Shown here: in pieces, positions 46,258-60,238 of the stretch
Position numbering within the stretch: position 1 is the first letter of the stretch
Layout: each line of letters begins with the position of its first letter
Assembly (NCBI GenBank): GCA_026545765.1
Contig: CM048840.1
Coordinates: forward strand, 86,642,877-86,706,876
Length of the DNA stretch: 64,000 bases
Direction: 5' to 3'
Source: Plantago major
Lineage: Eukaryota; Streptophyta; Magnoliopsida; Lamiales; Plantaginaceae
The notes under the pieces: generated by a model
Seen by the model: only the letters and a program-made list of their open reading frames with translations
Databases searched by the model: none
What the model was told of the DNA's origin: nothing
Translations under genes and position numbers: made by a program

Positions 46258-46258
<1 letters not shown>
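45604..46258. other. intergenic, no feature recognised
   Basis: AT-rich sequence. No coding region, repeat or RNA gene is evident. Confidence 0.6.

Positions 46259-46331
<73 letters not shown>
46259..46331. repeat. (TTA)n microsatellite
   Basis: About 24 units of ATT with a single break near 46290. Confidence 0.95.
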
Positions 46332-46332
<1 letters not shown>

Positions 46333-46352
46333 TACATACTTACCCATTTACA

Positions 46353-47236
46353 GCAATATGTTAAAGCGGTAGCGTTTAATTATATAAATATTTTGTAAGT
46401 TGATGAATGCCCTAACTAAAAAACTTATGAAATACAAAAAATTTAAAAACTTATATACATACGAAAACATTATCTGAACATGCGATAAACACAAATCGGA
46501 AAAAAATTCGAATTTTTTTTTCGAAAAATATTTCGGTTATAAAAATATTTACAAAAAACTTGAAGTAATTTCGAATTTTTGTTTTTTTTAAAAAAAGTAA
46601 AGGTTATGAAATGGCCGGTTTTAAAACCGGCCAGTTCATAATTTGTTTTTTTTTTTTTTAAATTTTTCTAAAAATTGAAAGTAATTTGGAAATTTTAAAA
46701 AAAAATTAAAAAAAAAATACGAAATGGGATGTGGCCGACCAAAGGGTGATTTCGTATTTTTTTAATTTTTTTTTTAAATTTTCAAATTACTTTCAATTTT
46801 TATAAAAAAAGAAAAAAAAAACCAGATTATGAATTGGCCGGTTTTAAAACCGGCCAGTTCATGAAATGGCCGGTTTCATTTCACCATTTGGCCGGTTTTA
46901 AAACCGGCCAAATTATGAAATGGCTGATTTTAAAACCGGCCATTTCATAACCTTTATTTTAAAAAAAAAAAAAAAATTCGAAATTACTTTAAGTTTTTTG
47001 TAAATATTTTTATAACCGAATTAATTTTCGAAAAAAAAAAATTCGAAATTTTTTCCGATTTGTGTTTACTGTTGTTATTTACTGTCCGTACATGTTCGTA
47101 TAATGTTTTCGTATGTATATACGAGTTTTTTAAATTTTTTCGTATTTCATAAGTTTTTTTTTAGCTAGGGGCATTTTCGTCAACTTACAAAATATTTGTG
47201 TTGCATTTATCCGAAAACGCGCTGCGTTTAACAACC
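46353..47236. mobile_element. non-autonomous long-TIR MULE (884 bp) with palindromic core
   Basis: The left arm (GTTAAAGCGGTAGCGTTTAA, AAATATTTTGTAAGTTGA, GCCCTAACT) and the inverted right arm (GTTAAACGCAGCGCGTTTTC, AAATATTTTGTAAGTTGA, GCCCCTAGCT) pair for more than 200 bases. The direct repeat CCCATTTACA at 46343-46352 and 47237-47246 is the target duplication. The ends resemble those of the 6.6-kb MULE at 18293-24899, so that family may have mobilised it. The core has three perfect copies and one imperfect copy of a 20-bp palindrome. Confidence 0.88.
46613..46941. repeat. repeated palindrome in the MULE core
   Basis: GGCCGGTTTTAAAACCGGCC occurs exactly at 46613-46632, 46836-46855 and 46890-46909, and with changes at 46922-46941. 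Each copy is its own reverse complement. Confidence 0.95.
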
Positions 47237-47246
47237 CCCATTTACA

Positions 47247-48619
47247 ACCATGTTCTGTTTGTAGTATGAATAATGTTATAATTTAACTAAGCACTATGAA
47301 AATATGAAAAAATTTATATAGTGACATTTAAAGCCGTTTGTCTTCAAAATAATGTGGATACGTTTTAGCTTTGCAATTTAATACAGTAATTTTTCATGGC
47401 AATTGAGTATATAAGGCTTGATTTTCTTGGAGTTCATTCATAAGAAAAATATGTTGATTTCTATATGCAACGAGATTGATGTACGAATTAGTAGAAAAAG
47501 TTCAAACAAGTGTGTAGTGTTGCACCGTGGTGACCACTAAATCTTTCACTACTAAGGACTTAATAATATCACTTATCTACACAAACGTCCACTCAAACTA
47601 AAGAAGTTATACCCTAAAGATATGCTCAAATTAATACTTCACAAACAAGTAATTAAAGCAGTGTTGCAGACAAGATACAAACGTATCCACAAAATCGTTC
47701 ATGAAGGAGTTAACTGGGCAACTATAACGTACAAAGTAAAAAGCGTAGAAGTTTGCATATTTGAATATGATTTTGTTTGTAAGATTATACTAAACTTAAC
47801 AATTAAAAGCAGAACAAATTAATAAAGAACTATTAATGAAGAGATAATGAATAGGATAGTGATGACCCGAACACAAGTAAACATAATATAGCAAGAGATT
47901 CCTATGTTGTCACTTGTTATTTGTCAAAAAATGATTAACTCACGCTTAACCAATTCGTTTTCGAAAGTTTTGAATTAGATAAATCATCTACTTGGCAGAC
48001 ATATAATCCTGAACCTAAAGATTAGAAGATCTTAGACTAGCTAGTGAATCGATTTAAACAAGTTTTACGAAAATCTTGAACTAGCTTAACTCATATGAAC
48101 GAATCCATGGCTTAAACCCGAATACGCGTGAATCCTACATTACTACCGCATTCACTGGCGAATTAGTTACTCATAATCAAAGCAATATCATACAATATCA
48201 TTGTCACAATGAGAATAAGCATAGGATTGGTATAAATCATAGGAACGATCATAAACGATTACAAGAATGCAAATTGCAATAAGAATATGAAATAATGGAT
48301 TTCTAACCTCCAAATTCGAATTCATGATAAAGTATGGCTTACAAGATTGAAAACCAAACTCAAATTGCTCAAAGACCAAAACTAGGGTTCCTGGAGCTTT
48401 TGAATATGTTTAGAGTAAAGTATGAATGAGTAAAAGAGAGGAAAAAAATTGAGCCGGACGTTTCTCGTTTCGAAACCGGACACATTCAGTTTTTCAGATT
48501 GTTTTTTTTACCGAATTTTCCTTTGGTTGCTGCACGAAAGTTTTAGATCTTTAAAATATCTAGGCGTGGACGCTGAAATCAGGTCAACCAGACATCGTTT
48601 GAAGAAGTTATGATCAAAA
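47247..48619. other. intergenic, no feature recognised
   Basis: AT-rich sequence. Short open frames show no domain. No repeat stands out. Confidence 0.6.
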
Positions 48620-48622
48620 TAC

Positions 48623-48763
48623 TAAGGCTCTGTTCTCTTCATCTGAAAACCCATTAATTTCAGTCCAGTTCAATTCAGATTTGCTTAGTTGAATTTTATA
48701 CTACAAATAAAGTCAATTCAGTTCAGATAACTTCAGTTCAGTTCAGACGAAGAGAACAAAGCC
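48623..48763. mobile_element. Tourist-like (PIF/Harbinger) MITE, 141 bp
   Basis: Inverted ends GGCTCTGTTCTCTTC and GGCTTTGTTCTCTTC (right end inverted). TAA target duplications at 48620-48622 and 48764-48766, the signature of the PIF/Harbinger group. Confidence 0.9.
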
Positions 48764-49434
48764 TAATACTCTCACTTTTCGTGCGTTTCGCTTAAGTGAC
48801 TCCAAAGTCTTTGTCCGAACCCCGAATCCACTTTCGTTTGGATCATTTTTCTCCATTTTCAACCTACGAGAATTCACACTAGACAACCGAAATACGAAAA
48901 ACATAAAAAAAGCACAAGAAACATTACAAATTACAAATAAAGACTAACAACAATACAGTAAAACTGACTAAATAAGACTCTAAATTATCGTCTCATCACA
49001 AAACTCCACCACACATTAAAACCAATCACTATATGCTTTATGGCAAACCTTTCAACCTTGTTAAAGTAAATATTACTAGCTTCAAAGTAACAAGTTGAGC
49101 CTTCGGTGTAGTAGTGTGTCTGTGTTTAGCTTGTGAAACTAAACTATAATAATAGATTAATGCCGGGTGAAATATATGTCATTATGACCATGCATCACAA
49201 CATACTGCAAAAACGTGCAAGAACACTTGTACCTATATTCACAATTTCACACCCATTCTTCTCGTCGTGATGCAACATGTAATGGAATTATTGATTTAGT
49301 GCATAATGCAATACAACACCAATAAAAATGATGTTTTATTAGCGCTATGGATAAATGTAATCCTATTGTTATAAAAAGCTCATAAATACAAGTGAAATAC
49401 AACAAATTTTTAACTTTACTCTTCTCTTTCGAAA

Positions 49435-51808
<2,374 letters not shown>

Positions 51809-52723
51809 GTAAAATCCATTTCTTTCTCTTTTCTTTTCATTTTCCAATCACACTGCACACTACACACTACACTAGTACTAGTATCTTTCTTTCTCTCTCA
51901 CTTTTCAAGAACAACACACTACTGGGGTCCCTGGTAAAAAGCATAAAAATCAAACCTTTTCAACTCTTGTCAACTCTCTCTACATTTATAGGTATTCATA
52001 ATTTAATTCCATGGCCTATGCATTTAATCTTACCTTGGTTGATAGATTTGTGTGTTGCTGTGAATGTTCATTTATGTTTTTAATTCAATAAATTAAACTA
52101 CACGAAACCCTGTTCCTATTTTTTAATTTCTTGACATGTTTGTTTCTTCTGCTACTTGATTCATCGTGCTTGCTTCTACTTTGATTTGTGGCTGCCCTGT
52201 TTACAAGACGTGGATAGAATTACTCCAAGTTCAAAGACTTAATTTTGACTTGTGTAACTTCTTCAGATCGGATCCGGTTTGCTTGCTTGCTACAACTCGA
52301 GTGTGTTTCGTTGTGGAGCTCTCGGTTTTTGTTGTTTAGATCTAAAATGGTTCGGATTCTTTCATTCAGATGTATCATTATGAATTGATGTGTTTTGATA
52401 TAGATACTATGATGTTTGTGGTATCTAATGATTTTGTATACTTTTTCTTTCGATTTATGATTACTTTTCCTTCTCTCTTGTTGCTACTATAACTGTTTTG
52501 GCATTTTAGTCAATCTCTTGGAAATGATTGTTATTTAACTGCTTATTCATGTAGCTGTGTTATTGCTACCTTTTTGCCTTTTCCTTTTCTGTTCTGTGTA
52601 TTGACTATTTGCATATTCTTTGTTGTCTTGTTCTCTTTATCTAATCCTGTTTTTGTGTGTAATCCGGTTTTATTGTGTAAAAGATTTTTAGTTGAGGTGA
52701 TGATATCTTGCTATTTGTTTCAG
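51809..52723 (+). other. probable 5'-UTR intron of the TIR/NB-ARC gene
   Basis: Donor AAAAG|GTAAAATCC at 51809 and acceptor TTTGTTTCAG|GTAGTG at 52723. The interval is T-rich, as plant introns are. A leader intron would place the promoter about 1 kb before the ATG. Splicing is inferred from the signals only. Confidence 0.5.
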
Positions 52724-52776
52724 GTAGTGTGGTATCTATTTGAGAATGCTTGGAATTTCCTGTCACGTGGAATTGA

Positions 52777-55773
52777 ATGATCGAAAGAATGGATATTCGA
52801 GAAGATAGTAGTTCTAGGTTCGGGTCGTTAAATAATACGACATTGAGGAATCTGTCATCATCGTCATCCACTTTCTTTTCGGCGAATCAGTCCCCCTTCT
52901 TCTCCCCCAGATCAGCAGCCTCTCGTTTATCTACACATTCTGACAATCAATGCCCTTCGATCAGTTCACATATTGATTTTCTGGATGCGAATTCTGGAAA
53001 TGCAGAGGTGGAAGCTTTAACTAGCATTAGGCTTCCGTCGGATTCAATGAATGTGCACCCTGATGCAGGAGCATGCACTTCTAATGAACCCCGTATGCAA
53101 GAGAATGTTTCTTCTCCAACAGGGATATCTCTTAGCCCCTTATCAAGTTATGGTATGGGTCATCCAGATGATTACTTGAGACAAAAGGGTAAAGCGAAAA
53201 ACATTGACAGGCTACTTGAAATATCAGTTCCTCCGACTACCTTTTCTTCTAATAGGTTAAGAAGCTGTGATGTGTACATAGGTTTTCATGGCCGCAAGAC
53301 TTTATTGCTTCGTTTTGCTAATTGGCTTCGTGCAGAATTAGAGGTTCAAGGTTTGAGTTGTTTTATGACTGATAGAGCTCGGTGTCGCAATTCTCGGAAG
53401 CATTCTATAGTTGAAAAGGCTATGGATGCTAGTTCTTATGGAGTCGTTATCTTGACCAGAAAGTCGTTGAGGAATCCATACACCATTGAAGAGCTGAGAT
53501 ATTTCTCTAGCAAGAAGAATTTGGTTCCTGTATACTTTGATTTGAGTCCAGAGGACTGCCTTGTAAGAGATATTGTTGAAAAACGAGGAGAACTTTGGGA
53601 AAAATATGGTGGTGAGCTTTGGCTAATGTACGGAGGACTTGAGAAAGAGTGGAAAGAAGCCGTGAGTGCTCTTTCTCGTGTTGATGAGTGGAAATTAGAA
53701 GCTCATGATGGGAAATGGAGGGATTGCATATTACGAGCTGTCACTCTTCTGGCATTGAGGTTAGGAAGGAGAAGTATTGTCGACAGACTGTCAAAGTGGC
53801 GAGAGAAGGCGGAGAAGGAAGAGTTTCCTTATCACCGAAATGATAATTTTGTCGGGAGGAAAAAAGAGTTAACCGAGCTGGAATTCATGCTTTTTGGTGA
53901 TGTTTGCGGAGATTCTGAGAAAGATTACTTTGAACTGAAAGCCAGGCCAAGACGGAAGAATTTGGCCATTAGTTGGGGAAGGACTAGTTCAATAGACGAA
54001 AAGAGAAGAGAACGAAAAAGTGATGGCAGTAAACGAAAGGGGAAAGAACCAGTTGTTTGGAAGGAATCTGAAAAGGAAATTGAAATGCAGACGACTGAAT
54101 TTAATGCGCCAAAGTCAAAGAATAGTGGAAAGCATAGCCGGAGAAGGAAATCTACGAGAGTAGTCTATGGAAAGGGAATCGCTTGTGTGTCTGGAGATTC
54201 CGGTATTGGGAAGACGGAGCTGCTCTTGGAGTTTGCATACAGATTCCATCAGAGGTATAAAATGGTACTCTGGATAGGTGGAGAAAGCAGATACATTCGT
54301 CAGAATTATTTAAACCTGTGGTCGTTTTTGGAAATTGACGTTGGGGTTGAGAGCTGTGCAGAAAAAGGCCGGACAAGAAGCTTTGAGGAACAAGAGGAAG
54401 CAGCTGTAGCCAGAGTTCGGAAGGAGCTCATGCGAAATATACCGTTTCTCGTGATAATTGATAATTTGGAGAGTGAAAAGGACTGGTGGGATCACAAAAT
54501 AGTAATGGATCTATTACCCCGTTTTGGTGGGGAAACCCATGTGATCATTTCAACCCGTCTGTCTCGTGTAATGAATCTCGACCCTCTGAGGCTGTCATAC
54601 CTATCTGGGGTCGAGGCGATGTCTCTGATGCAAGGAAGTATTAAAGATCAATCAATTACTGAAATCGATGCATTACGGTCAATTGAGGAAAAACTCGGAA
54701 GGCTGACTCTAGGTCTTGCAGTTGTGGGAGCAATTCTTTCCGAGCTTCCTATTAATCCAAGTCGGCTGTTGGATACCATAAATAGAATGCCTTCGAGGGA
54801 TGTAACATGGAGCGGTCGTGAAAGTCATTCGTTAAGACGTAACACTTTTCTTTTGCAGCTTTTTGAGGTTTGTTTTTCCATATTTGACCATGCCGATGGA
54901 CCAAGGAGTTTGGCAACCCGAATGGTTCTCGCGAGTGGTTGGTTTGCTCCCGCTCCAGTTCCAATTCCGATTTTAGCCCTCGCAGCTCACAAAATACCGG
55001 AAAAACTACAAAGAAGGCGGATATGGAAAAAGATCTTGTGTTCTCTAACATGCAGCTTCACGTCATCATATGCTCAGAGATCAGAAGCCGAAGCATCCTC
55101 ATTATTGTTGAGGTTTAACATAGCCAGAAGTTGCACAAAGGAAGGATTCATTCAATTCAACCATCTCATCAAGCTGTATGCCCGAAAGAGAGGAATTACA
55201 GGTGTCGCTCAAGGAATGGTGCAAGCTGTGATCAGCCGTGGATCGATATCTCATCACTCAGACCACATATGGGCGGCTTGTTTCTTGCTCCTTGGTTTTG
55301 GAAAGGATCCTATAGTGGTTGAACTAAAAGTAACGGAACTTTTATATCTTGTCAAAGAAGTAATCTTGCCTCTTGCCATAAGAACATTTCTGACATTTTC
55401 TCGGTGTAGTGCTGCTATGGAGCTGCTTCGGCTGTGTACAGATGCGTTAGAAGCAGCAGACCAAGAATTTGTTACCCCAGTTGATAAATGGTTGAATACT
55501 TCGCTCTGCTGGAAACCAATCCAGACGAACGCTCAGTTAAATCCTTGTCTCTGGCAGGATCTTGCTTTAGCTCGTGCGACTGTGCTGGAAGTGAGAGCTA
55601 AGCTGATGGTAAGAGGGGGACAGTTTGACATAGGGGATGATCTAGTTAGGAAGGCTATTTTCATTAGAACTTCCATATGCGGTGAGGATCATCCTGATAC
55701 CGTATCTGCTCGGGAGACTCTTAGCAAAATCACTAGGCTTCTTGCTAGTGCTGAAAGACATACTTCACCATAG
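52777..55773 (+). CDS. TIR/NB-ARC/TPR-like protein (TNP / XTNX class), intact
   Basis: Uninterrupted 998-codon frame. Order: a Ser-rich N-terminal extension with FFSANQSPFFSPRS (1-160), a TIR domain (about 163-300; CDVYIGFHG at 164-172, TIEEL at 236-240 where E239 occupies the NADase glutamate position), a basic linker (385-460), NB-ARC with P-loop GDSGIGKT (473-480), Walker B LVIIDNL (558-564), STR (592-594) and LTLGLA (643-648). A helical C-terminus follows, with a TPR-like repeat near 927-990 (AIFIRTSICGEDHPDTV). There is no LRR. It resembles the conserved Arabidopsis pair At4g23440 and At5g56220, of similar length. This old TIR group is kept in most land plants at low copy; its role, immune or other, is not settled. 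A second ATG at 52789 (MDIRED) may be the true start since homologues begin MDLRE. Probably cytosolic. No damage seen. Confidence 0.9.
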   Translation: MIERMDIREDSSSRFGSLNNTTLRNLSSSSSTFFSANQSPFFSPRSAASRLSTHSDNQCPSISSHIDFLDANSGNAEVEALTSIRLPSDSMNVHPDAGACTSNEPRMQENVSSPTGISLSPLSSYGMGHPDDYLRQKGKAKNIDRLLEISVPPTTFSSNRLRSCDVYIGFHGRKTLLLRFANWLRAELEVQGLSCFMTDRARCRNSRKHSIVEKAMDASSYGVVILTRKSLRNPYTIEELRYFSSKKNLVPVYFDLSPEDCLVRDIVEKRGELWEKYGGELWLMYGGLEKEWKEAVSALSRVDEWKLEAHDGKWRDCILRAVTLLALRLGRRSIVDRLSKWREKAEKEEFPYHRNDNFVGRKKELTELEFMLFGDVCGDSEKDYFELKARPRRKNLAISWGRTSSIDEKRRERKSDGSKRKGKEPVVWKESEKEIEMQTTEFNAPKSKNSGKHSRRRKSTRVVYGKGIACVSGDSGIGKTELLLEFAYRFHQRYKMVLWIGGESRYIRQNYLNLWSFLEIDVGVESCAEKGRTRSFEEQEEAAVARVRKELMRNIPFLVIIDNLESEKDWWDHKIVMDLLPRFGGETHVIISTRLSRVMNLDPLRLSYLSGVEAMSLMQGSIKDQSITEIDALRSIEEKLGRLTLGLAVVGAILSELPINPSRLLDTINRMPSRDVTWSGRESHSLRRNTFLLQLFEVCFSIFDHADGPRSLATRMVLASGWFAPAPVPIPILALAAHKIPEKLQRRRIWKKILCSLTCSFTSSYAQRSEAEASSLLLRFNIARSCTKEGFIQFNHLIKLYARKRGITGVAQGMVQAVISRGSISHHSDHIWAACFLLLGFGKDPIVVELKVTELLYLVKEVILPLAIRTFLTFSRCSAAMELLRLCTDALEAADQEFVTPVDKWLNTSLCWKPIQTNAQLNPCLWQDLALARATVLEVRAKLMVRGGQFDIGDDLVRKAIFIRTSICGEDHPDTVSARETLSKITRLLASAERHTSP

Positions 55774-57575
55774 ATTTTCAGTTTAGTATTTATTTTTTGG
55801 CAAGCAGAGGTGATAGAATTAGTACAAATTTTTTGAATAATCTGCTCTTGTAATGGGAGTAAATTTATACCATTCTTACTTTACAGAGAGGCACATCTTT
55901 GTTTTCTTGAACATACATTACATACAGTATGTTGTTGCTGTTAGTTTACATGGTGTATTTTAGTCCTTCACCCTAAGGTCACTTGATTTAGAACATCAAG
56001 TTATTGCTTGAAAAGAACTTGGACTGTTTGTATCTTCAATGTTATGTTTTCTTAGGCATGCATCTTTCTGCTAGCTCTTACATAACATTTGGTGTTACAT
56101 AATCTAGATGCATTGTAGGTTTTGAGGTTCCTATGCTTAACAAATATGTTTCCCTATTAGATGATATATCTGTTTGGATAACGATTTAGTTGTTTTTAGC
56201 CTAAATGTGTTTGCTTCTGTTTCATGCATCTTCTACTTGGGAGCTGGATAGTGGTGCTGCATTGATTTGATTCATAAGAATTTGACAGGCTATTCGTATC
56301 ATTAGTACATGTACTACTGGATTCCGGATTTGGGATATATGGCGCTGTAACTCTTTACTGTTCTTGGGTTATCATGTGACTGGCTTTCTTGTCTTTCAGG
56401 CTGCTGGATTTGTGTAAGATATTCCAAGCTCAAATGAAATAGTATTTCGCCTAGAACTAAAAAGGTCGGGAAAAATGTATTTTTTGTGGGGTGAAGTGTA
56501 CTTTTAGTTTAAATGTAGCATTGTTTATCATTTGTTTGGTTTGGGGTAACTTTCATTTTTAATAACGTATAAAGTTTTATGATACGGTAAATATGATAAA
56601 TATATAAAGTCATACGGGGAGATGAGACTATATCACAACAATAATTTTACTGGAAGACTAGATGAGATTTTGCTGCATGATGCATCAATCAATTTTTTCA
56701 AAAGTAACATGATTACTAGTACTACATCAGCTGCCAAACAGAAGAAGTGACTTTTGAATGATCTAAGCTAATATCGAGTTCAATATAATGTGCTTGTATA
56801 TTTGAGAAAAGAGTTACTGAGTACTTCTTTCTTAGCTTCCATTAGAGCAATTTAAACTCTGAACTATGTAAAGTACTCAAAATATCAATTGGGATTTTAG
56901 TTACTAACTAGTAGTCTCAAGAGGTATCAACACTCAGTTAAATTTTGATGAGTATCAAAAAATTGTACAATCACAATGAACTTTGTCTTATGTTGGACTT
57001 ATTTTTGGATTTCTACCATTGTTGATATAAAATTGATAATACTTCTATAGAAACTTTTCAAATAAAAAAATGTTAAAAATCCCTAAAAAATCCCAACCAT
57101 TGCCTTAGTTTCTTTCTAAAGATTTGCTTTATTTATATTAATAAAAAATAATAAAATATTAATTTGGAATTGGTACGATTATATTGATAAAGTTGTAAGT
57201 GGTCGACAAAAGTAAGAGATAGTAAATAAAGTGATGGTAAAGTATTAATGATAAATAATTAAAAAATTTAATTAATTGGATATAACAAAGTTGTTTGGCA
57301 CGGAACTTAATTAAGCGAATTTTAATTGAGGTATAAATGATAAATAGTAATTAAATTTTAATTGAGTTGTAAAATTTATGTTTGGTACATAGTTAAACTT
57401 TTATAGGTTTTTTTGTTGTTAAAATTTGTGTTGCGAGTTTTAAATCCATCTCAGATTTGTACCTTCTATTCAAATAATTACTACAATTCATCCAGTTTTT
57501 ACACACCGAAAAATTCTAATTACATCCAAAATCACAAGTAAAACCTTTTCACCTATTCTATTATTTCTCTACAAT
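55774..57575 (+). other. 3' UTR and downstream intergenic sequence
   Basis: T-rich sequence after the stop. No AATAAA close by decides the poly(A) site. 57285-57420 holds AT-rich repeats with AATTAAGCGAATTTTAATTGAG that look like part of a MITE. No gene seen. Confidence 0.5.
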
Positions 57576-57581
57576 TATATA

Positions 57582-57828
57582 CTCCCTCAATTTCAAAAAA
57601 AGTGTTACATTTTACTATTCTGCGGTCAACTGTCTCCACGTTTGACCACAATTTACTCTTAAACGATATTAATAAATAAATTATTAAAATTATATAATGA
57701 AAATTTAGTAATTAAATTTTTATTATATGATTTTATTAAATTATATACTATTATCGTTTATGAGTAATTTGTGAAGACAGTTGACCGATCAAAGTCAAAA
57801 TGTAACAATTTCTCTGAAATGGAGGGAG
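57582..57828. mobile_element. Stowaway-like MITE (247 bp)
   Basis: Ends CTCCCTCAATTTCA and, inverted, CTCCCTCCATTTCA. The inverted match goes on for more than 50 bases (GTTACATTTT, GGTCAACTGTCT). TA duplications at 57580-57581 and 57829-57830. Confidence 0.92.
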
Positions 57829-58341
57829 TAATTCTTTAATTTACATTTATTGCACAACAAACTCCAATAAGTTTTAGGTTCTCATAAACAAACCTCCAAA
57901 ACTTTAATTATTCAACTTTCACACCCATCATCTTCCACCACCACTATCCATCTCCACCATCATTTCACCCATCCACGGTAAAAACATACCCACTTCTCCT
58001 TCCTCCCCTCCCCCTTTTTCCTCTCCCTTCCCATCTTCATAAAAAAATAGCTTCGACCGGAGCTGTTCAAATATCCAGATGTAATTACAGCCTAATTACA
58101 ATAGTATTTTGTATAAAACATGGGAGGTTGTTCCTACTTGGTTAGAATCTTGTTTGTATCATGATCGGAACAATTCCAGGCCGCAAATGGTTTCAGCTAG
58201 TGTGGTAATAGCTTGACCTTTTAAAAAATTGCTTGCATAATTTTAAAGCAAGAGTTACATTTGTGAAAACCTATTCACGCACGTATTGCTTCTTCAAAAA
58301 TATACTACTGTTCTCAATTAAAACTTCACTCGCTTAGTTAA
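57829..58341. other. intergenic between two MITEs
   Basis: AT-rich with a C-rich stretch at 57960-58040. No feature recognised. Confidence 0.55.
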
Positions 58342-58906
58342 AGACCATTCCCAATGGATCGTGCTTACGACCGTGAATACTTGCGGTCGTGAGCGACGGC
58401 TGATTTAACGACCACTGCAGAAAAAAAATTGTCCAATAGGTCGTCGACGACGACCGTGAATAGTGTTTTTTATTATTCTTTTTGTATTTTTTTATATATT
58501 TTTTAACTTGCTTAACATATTATAAGAGTGTTTAGAAGTTAAAATTAATGAAATTGAATTTATAAAAATATATTTTTAATTACGAGTTTAAAAGCCGTAA
58601 AATTTAAAATAATCGAAATATAGTCAAAAGTGGTCTATATTTATAGAGAACGAAAAACCATGAAAATCGATGTAACTTTTATATTTTTATATTTTATGAA
58701 TTATAATTAAATGAAAATGAAAAAATAAAAAAAAATATATGCTGGTTCACATGAACAGTTCCACGGCTGGAGCAAGAAATCAATCGTGGGAAGACTGATT
58801 TCTTGCTCAGTCGTGCCTCACGGCCGACCTTGGTGCTCCATTGGAGCACCGACGGCCGGCCGTGAGGCACGGCCGAGCCTCACGACCACTCCATTGGGAG
58901 TGGTCT
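58342..58906. mobile_element. foldback MITE with AGACCA-TCCCAATGGA ends
   Basis: Left AGACCATTCCCAATGG and inverted right AGACCACTCCCAATGG. Inside each end lie CACGACC/GGTCGTG-type inverted motifs, and 58825-58890 forms a strong hairpin (TGGTGCTCCA / TGGAGCACC, CGGCCGGCCGTGAGG). About 565 bp, non-coding. The type of target duplication is unclear. Confidence 0.75.
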
Positions 58907-59178
58907 AACATAACGAGCCAAAATGCCAGGTCGAACTCTAGTCGCTATGGCTAAACTTGAGTTCGACACCTTTCTGAGCAAATGTGCACGAGGCCGAGTT
59001 CGGGATATTTTTTTAAAGAAAAAATCACATCACTTTAAACAGCAATGACAACCTTAATAAGTTTGTACTATAATGTATAAACCGAGTGTTAACGGGTTAT
59101 GAGCCAAACCACTTACATGTATATAGAAATAAAGTATTAGTACAACAAATCAAGCATGATTAGATTATTTGGTATTCA

Positions 59179-59439
59179 CTCCTGTTTCGCTATAAAATAA
59201 AGCTATTCCTTTTATGTACGTCGTATTCATATATTACCATTTTTCTAATATAGTAAAAAAGTGAACCCTACTAACCCCTCTATATCTCATACTTGTTTCA
59301 TATTTTTTTTAATTTATCTTTCTTATTTCTCATTTTTTTTCATTCTTTATCATTTATCTCACCAACAACAAATAATAAATAATTAATTTTCATAAAAATA
59401 TCGAAAATAAAGTGACCTAACGAAGCGGGACGGATGGAG
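59179..59439. mobile_element. degraded Stowaway-like element
   Basis: Left CTCCTGTTTCGCT and inverted right CTCCATCCGTCCCGCTTCG suggest Stowaway ends with decay. No clean TA duplication. Confidence 0.45.
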
Positions 59440-59918
59440 CATTAAACAAGTTGATCCATACAACTTGACAATAAAACAAGCTTCTCCCAAGCATTAGCGA
59501 GCCAGCCCAAGCAAAGTACTCTTGCTCAACTCAGCATGGAGGAGAGCATGCCAATAATATTTAACTGGGCACTTTTATACAGAAAAATGGTCATATTATT
59601 TTACTGTATTTTTTCACAACATAAATACAACTAACAATGTATTCCTTCATACTCTATATATACAACAAAGTTGTCCCGTCCCGGAGTACTTTATATATTA
59701 GGTTAACGAGCAGTTTTAGCGAAAAATTAAAGTAACGATAGAATATATAAAATGTGGAAAAAAGTATACTAAAATTTTAGTGACAAAATGTGTATAAAGT
59801 GACAAATGTAACGGGGAGTATATTTTTACTGTATATACACACCTAAGTTGCATTTCTTCACTATAGTATTGCTTTATTGTGATAGCCTTATTCTGGTTTG
59901 GTTTGGGGTATGTTTTAC
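59440..59918. other. intergenic with Stowaway-end words
   Basis: CGTCCCGGAGTACTTT (59677) and AACGGGGAGTA (59810) look like worn MITE ends. No gene seen. Confidence 0.4.
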
Positions 59919-59933
59919 AAGGTTTTTGTTTTC

Positions 59934-60105
59934 GATTTCTCTTTTTTGGTATCCGCTACATGTGACTAATCCAACCGAGCACTATCGGGCCCTTTTTGAG
60001 GGAGCGGCTCTCCTAGTGGTGTTTTTTACATCCGCAAAGCTCGAACCTGAGATCTTACTTAAGAGAACTCAAGTCTCTTACCACTTAAGCCAACAAACCG
60101 TTGGT
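59934..60105 (-). mobile_element. tRNA-derived SINE (172 bp)
   Basis: Minus strand. An A box TGGCTTAAGTGG (complement of 60081-60092) and a B box GGTTCGAGC (complement of 60039-60047) have RNA polymerase III promoter spacing. A tRNA-unrelated body and a short A-rich end follow. A perfect 15-bp target duplication AAGGTTTTTGTTTTC lies at 59919-59933 and 60106-60120. It does not fold as a functional tRNA. Confidence 0.85.
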
Positions 60106-60238
60106 AAGGTTTTTGTTTTCAACTCATGGATAAAGTTGGTTTTTCTACAAGAATTTTCTCCAACTCGCATAACATCACTATCTCGAGGGAGGAAATTTTG
60201 CACGGAAGTGTAATTTTCCAAGACTATGGGGATATACT

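Noticed and set aside
46613-46941. direct repeats with spacers, considered as a CRISPR-like array
   Set aside because: The repeats are palindromes with very unequal spacers inside a MULE of a eukaryotic genome.
60039-60092. tRNA-like A and B boxes
   Set aside because: They belong to a SINE with target duplications; no cloverleaf with acceptor and anticodon stems can be formed convincingly.
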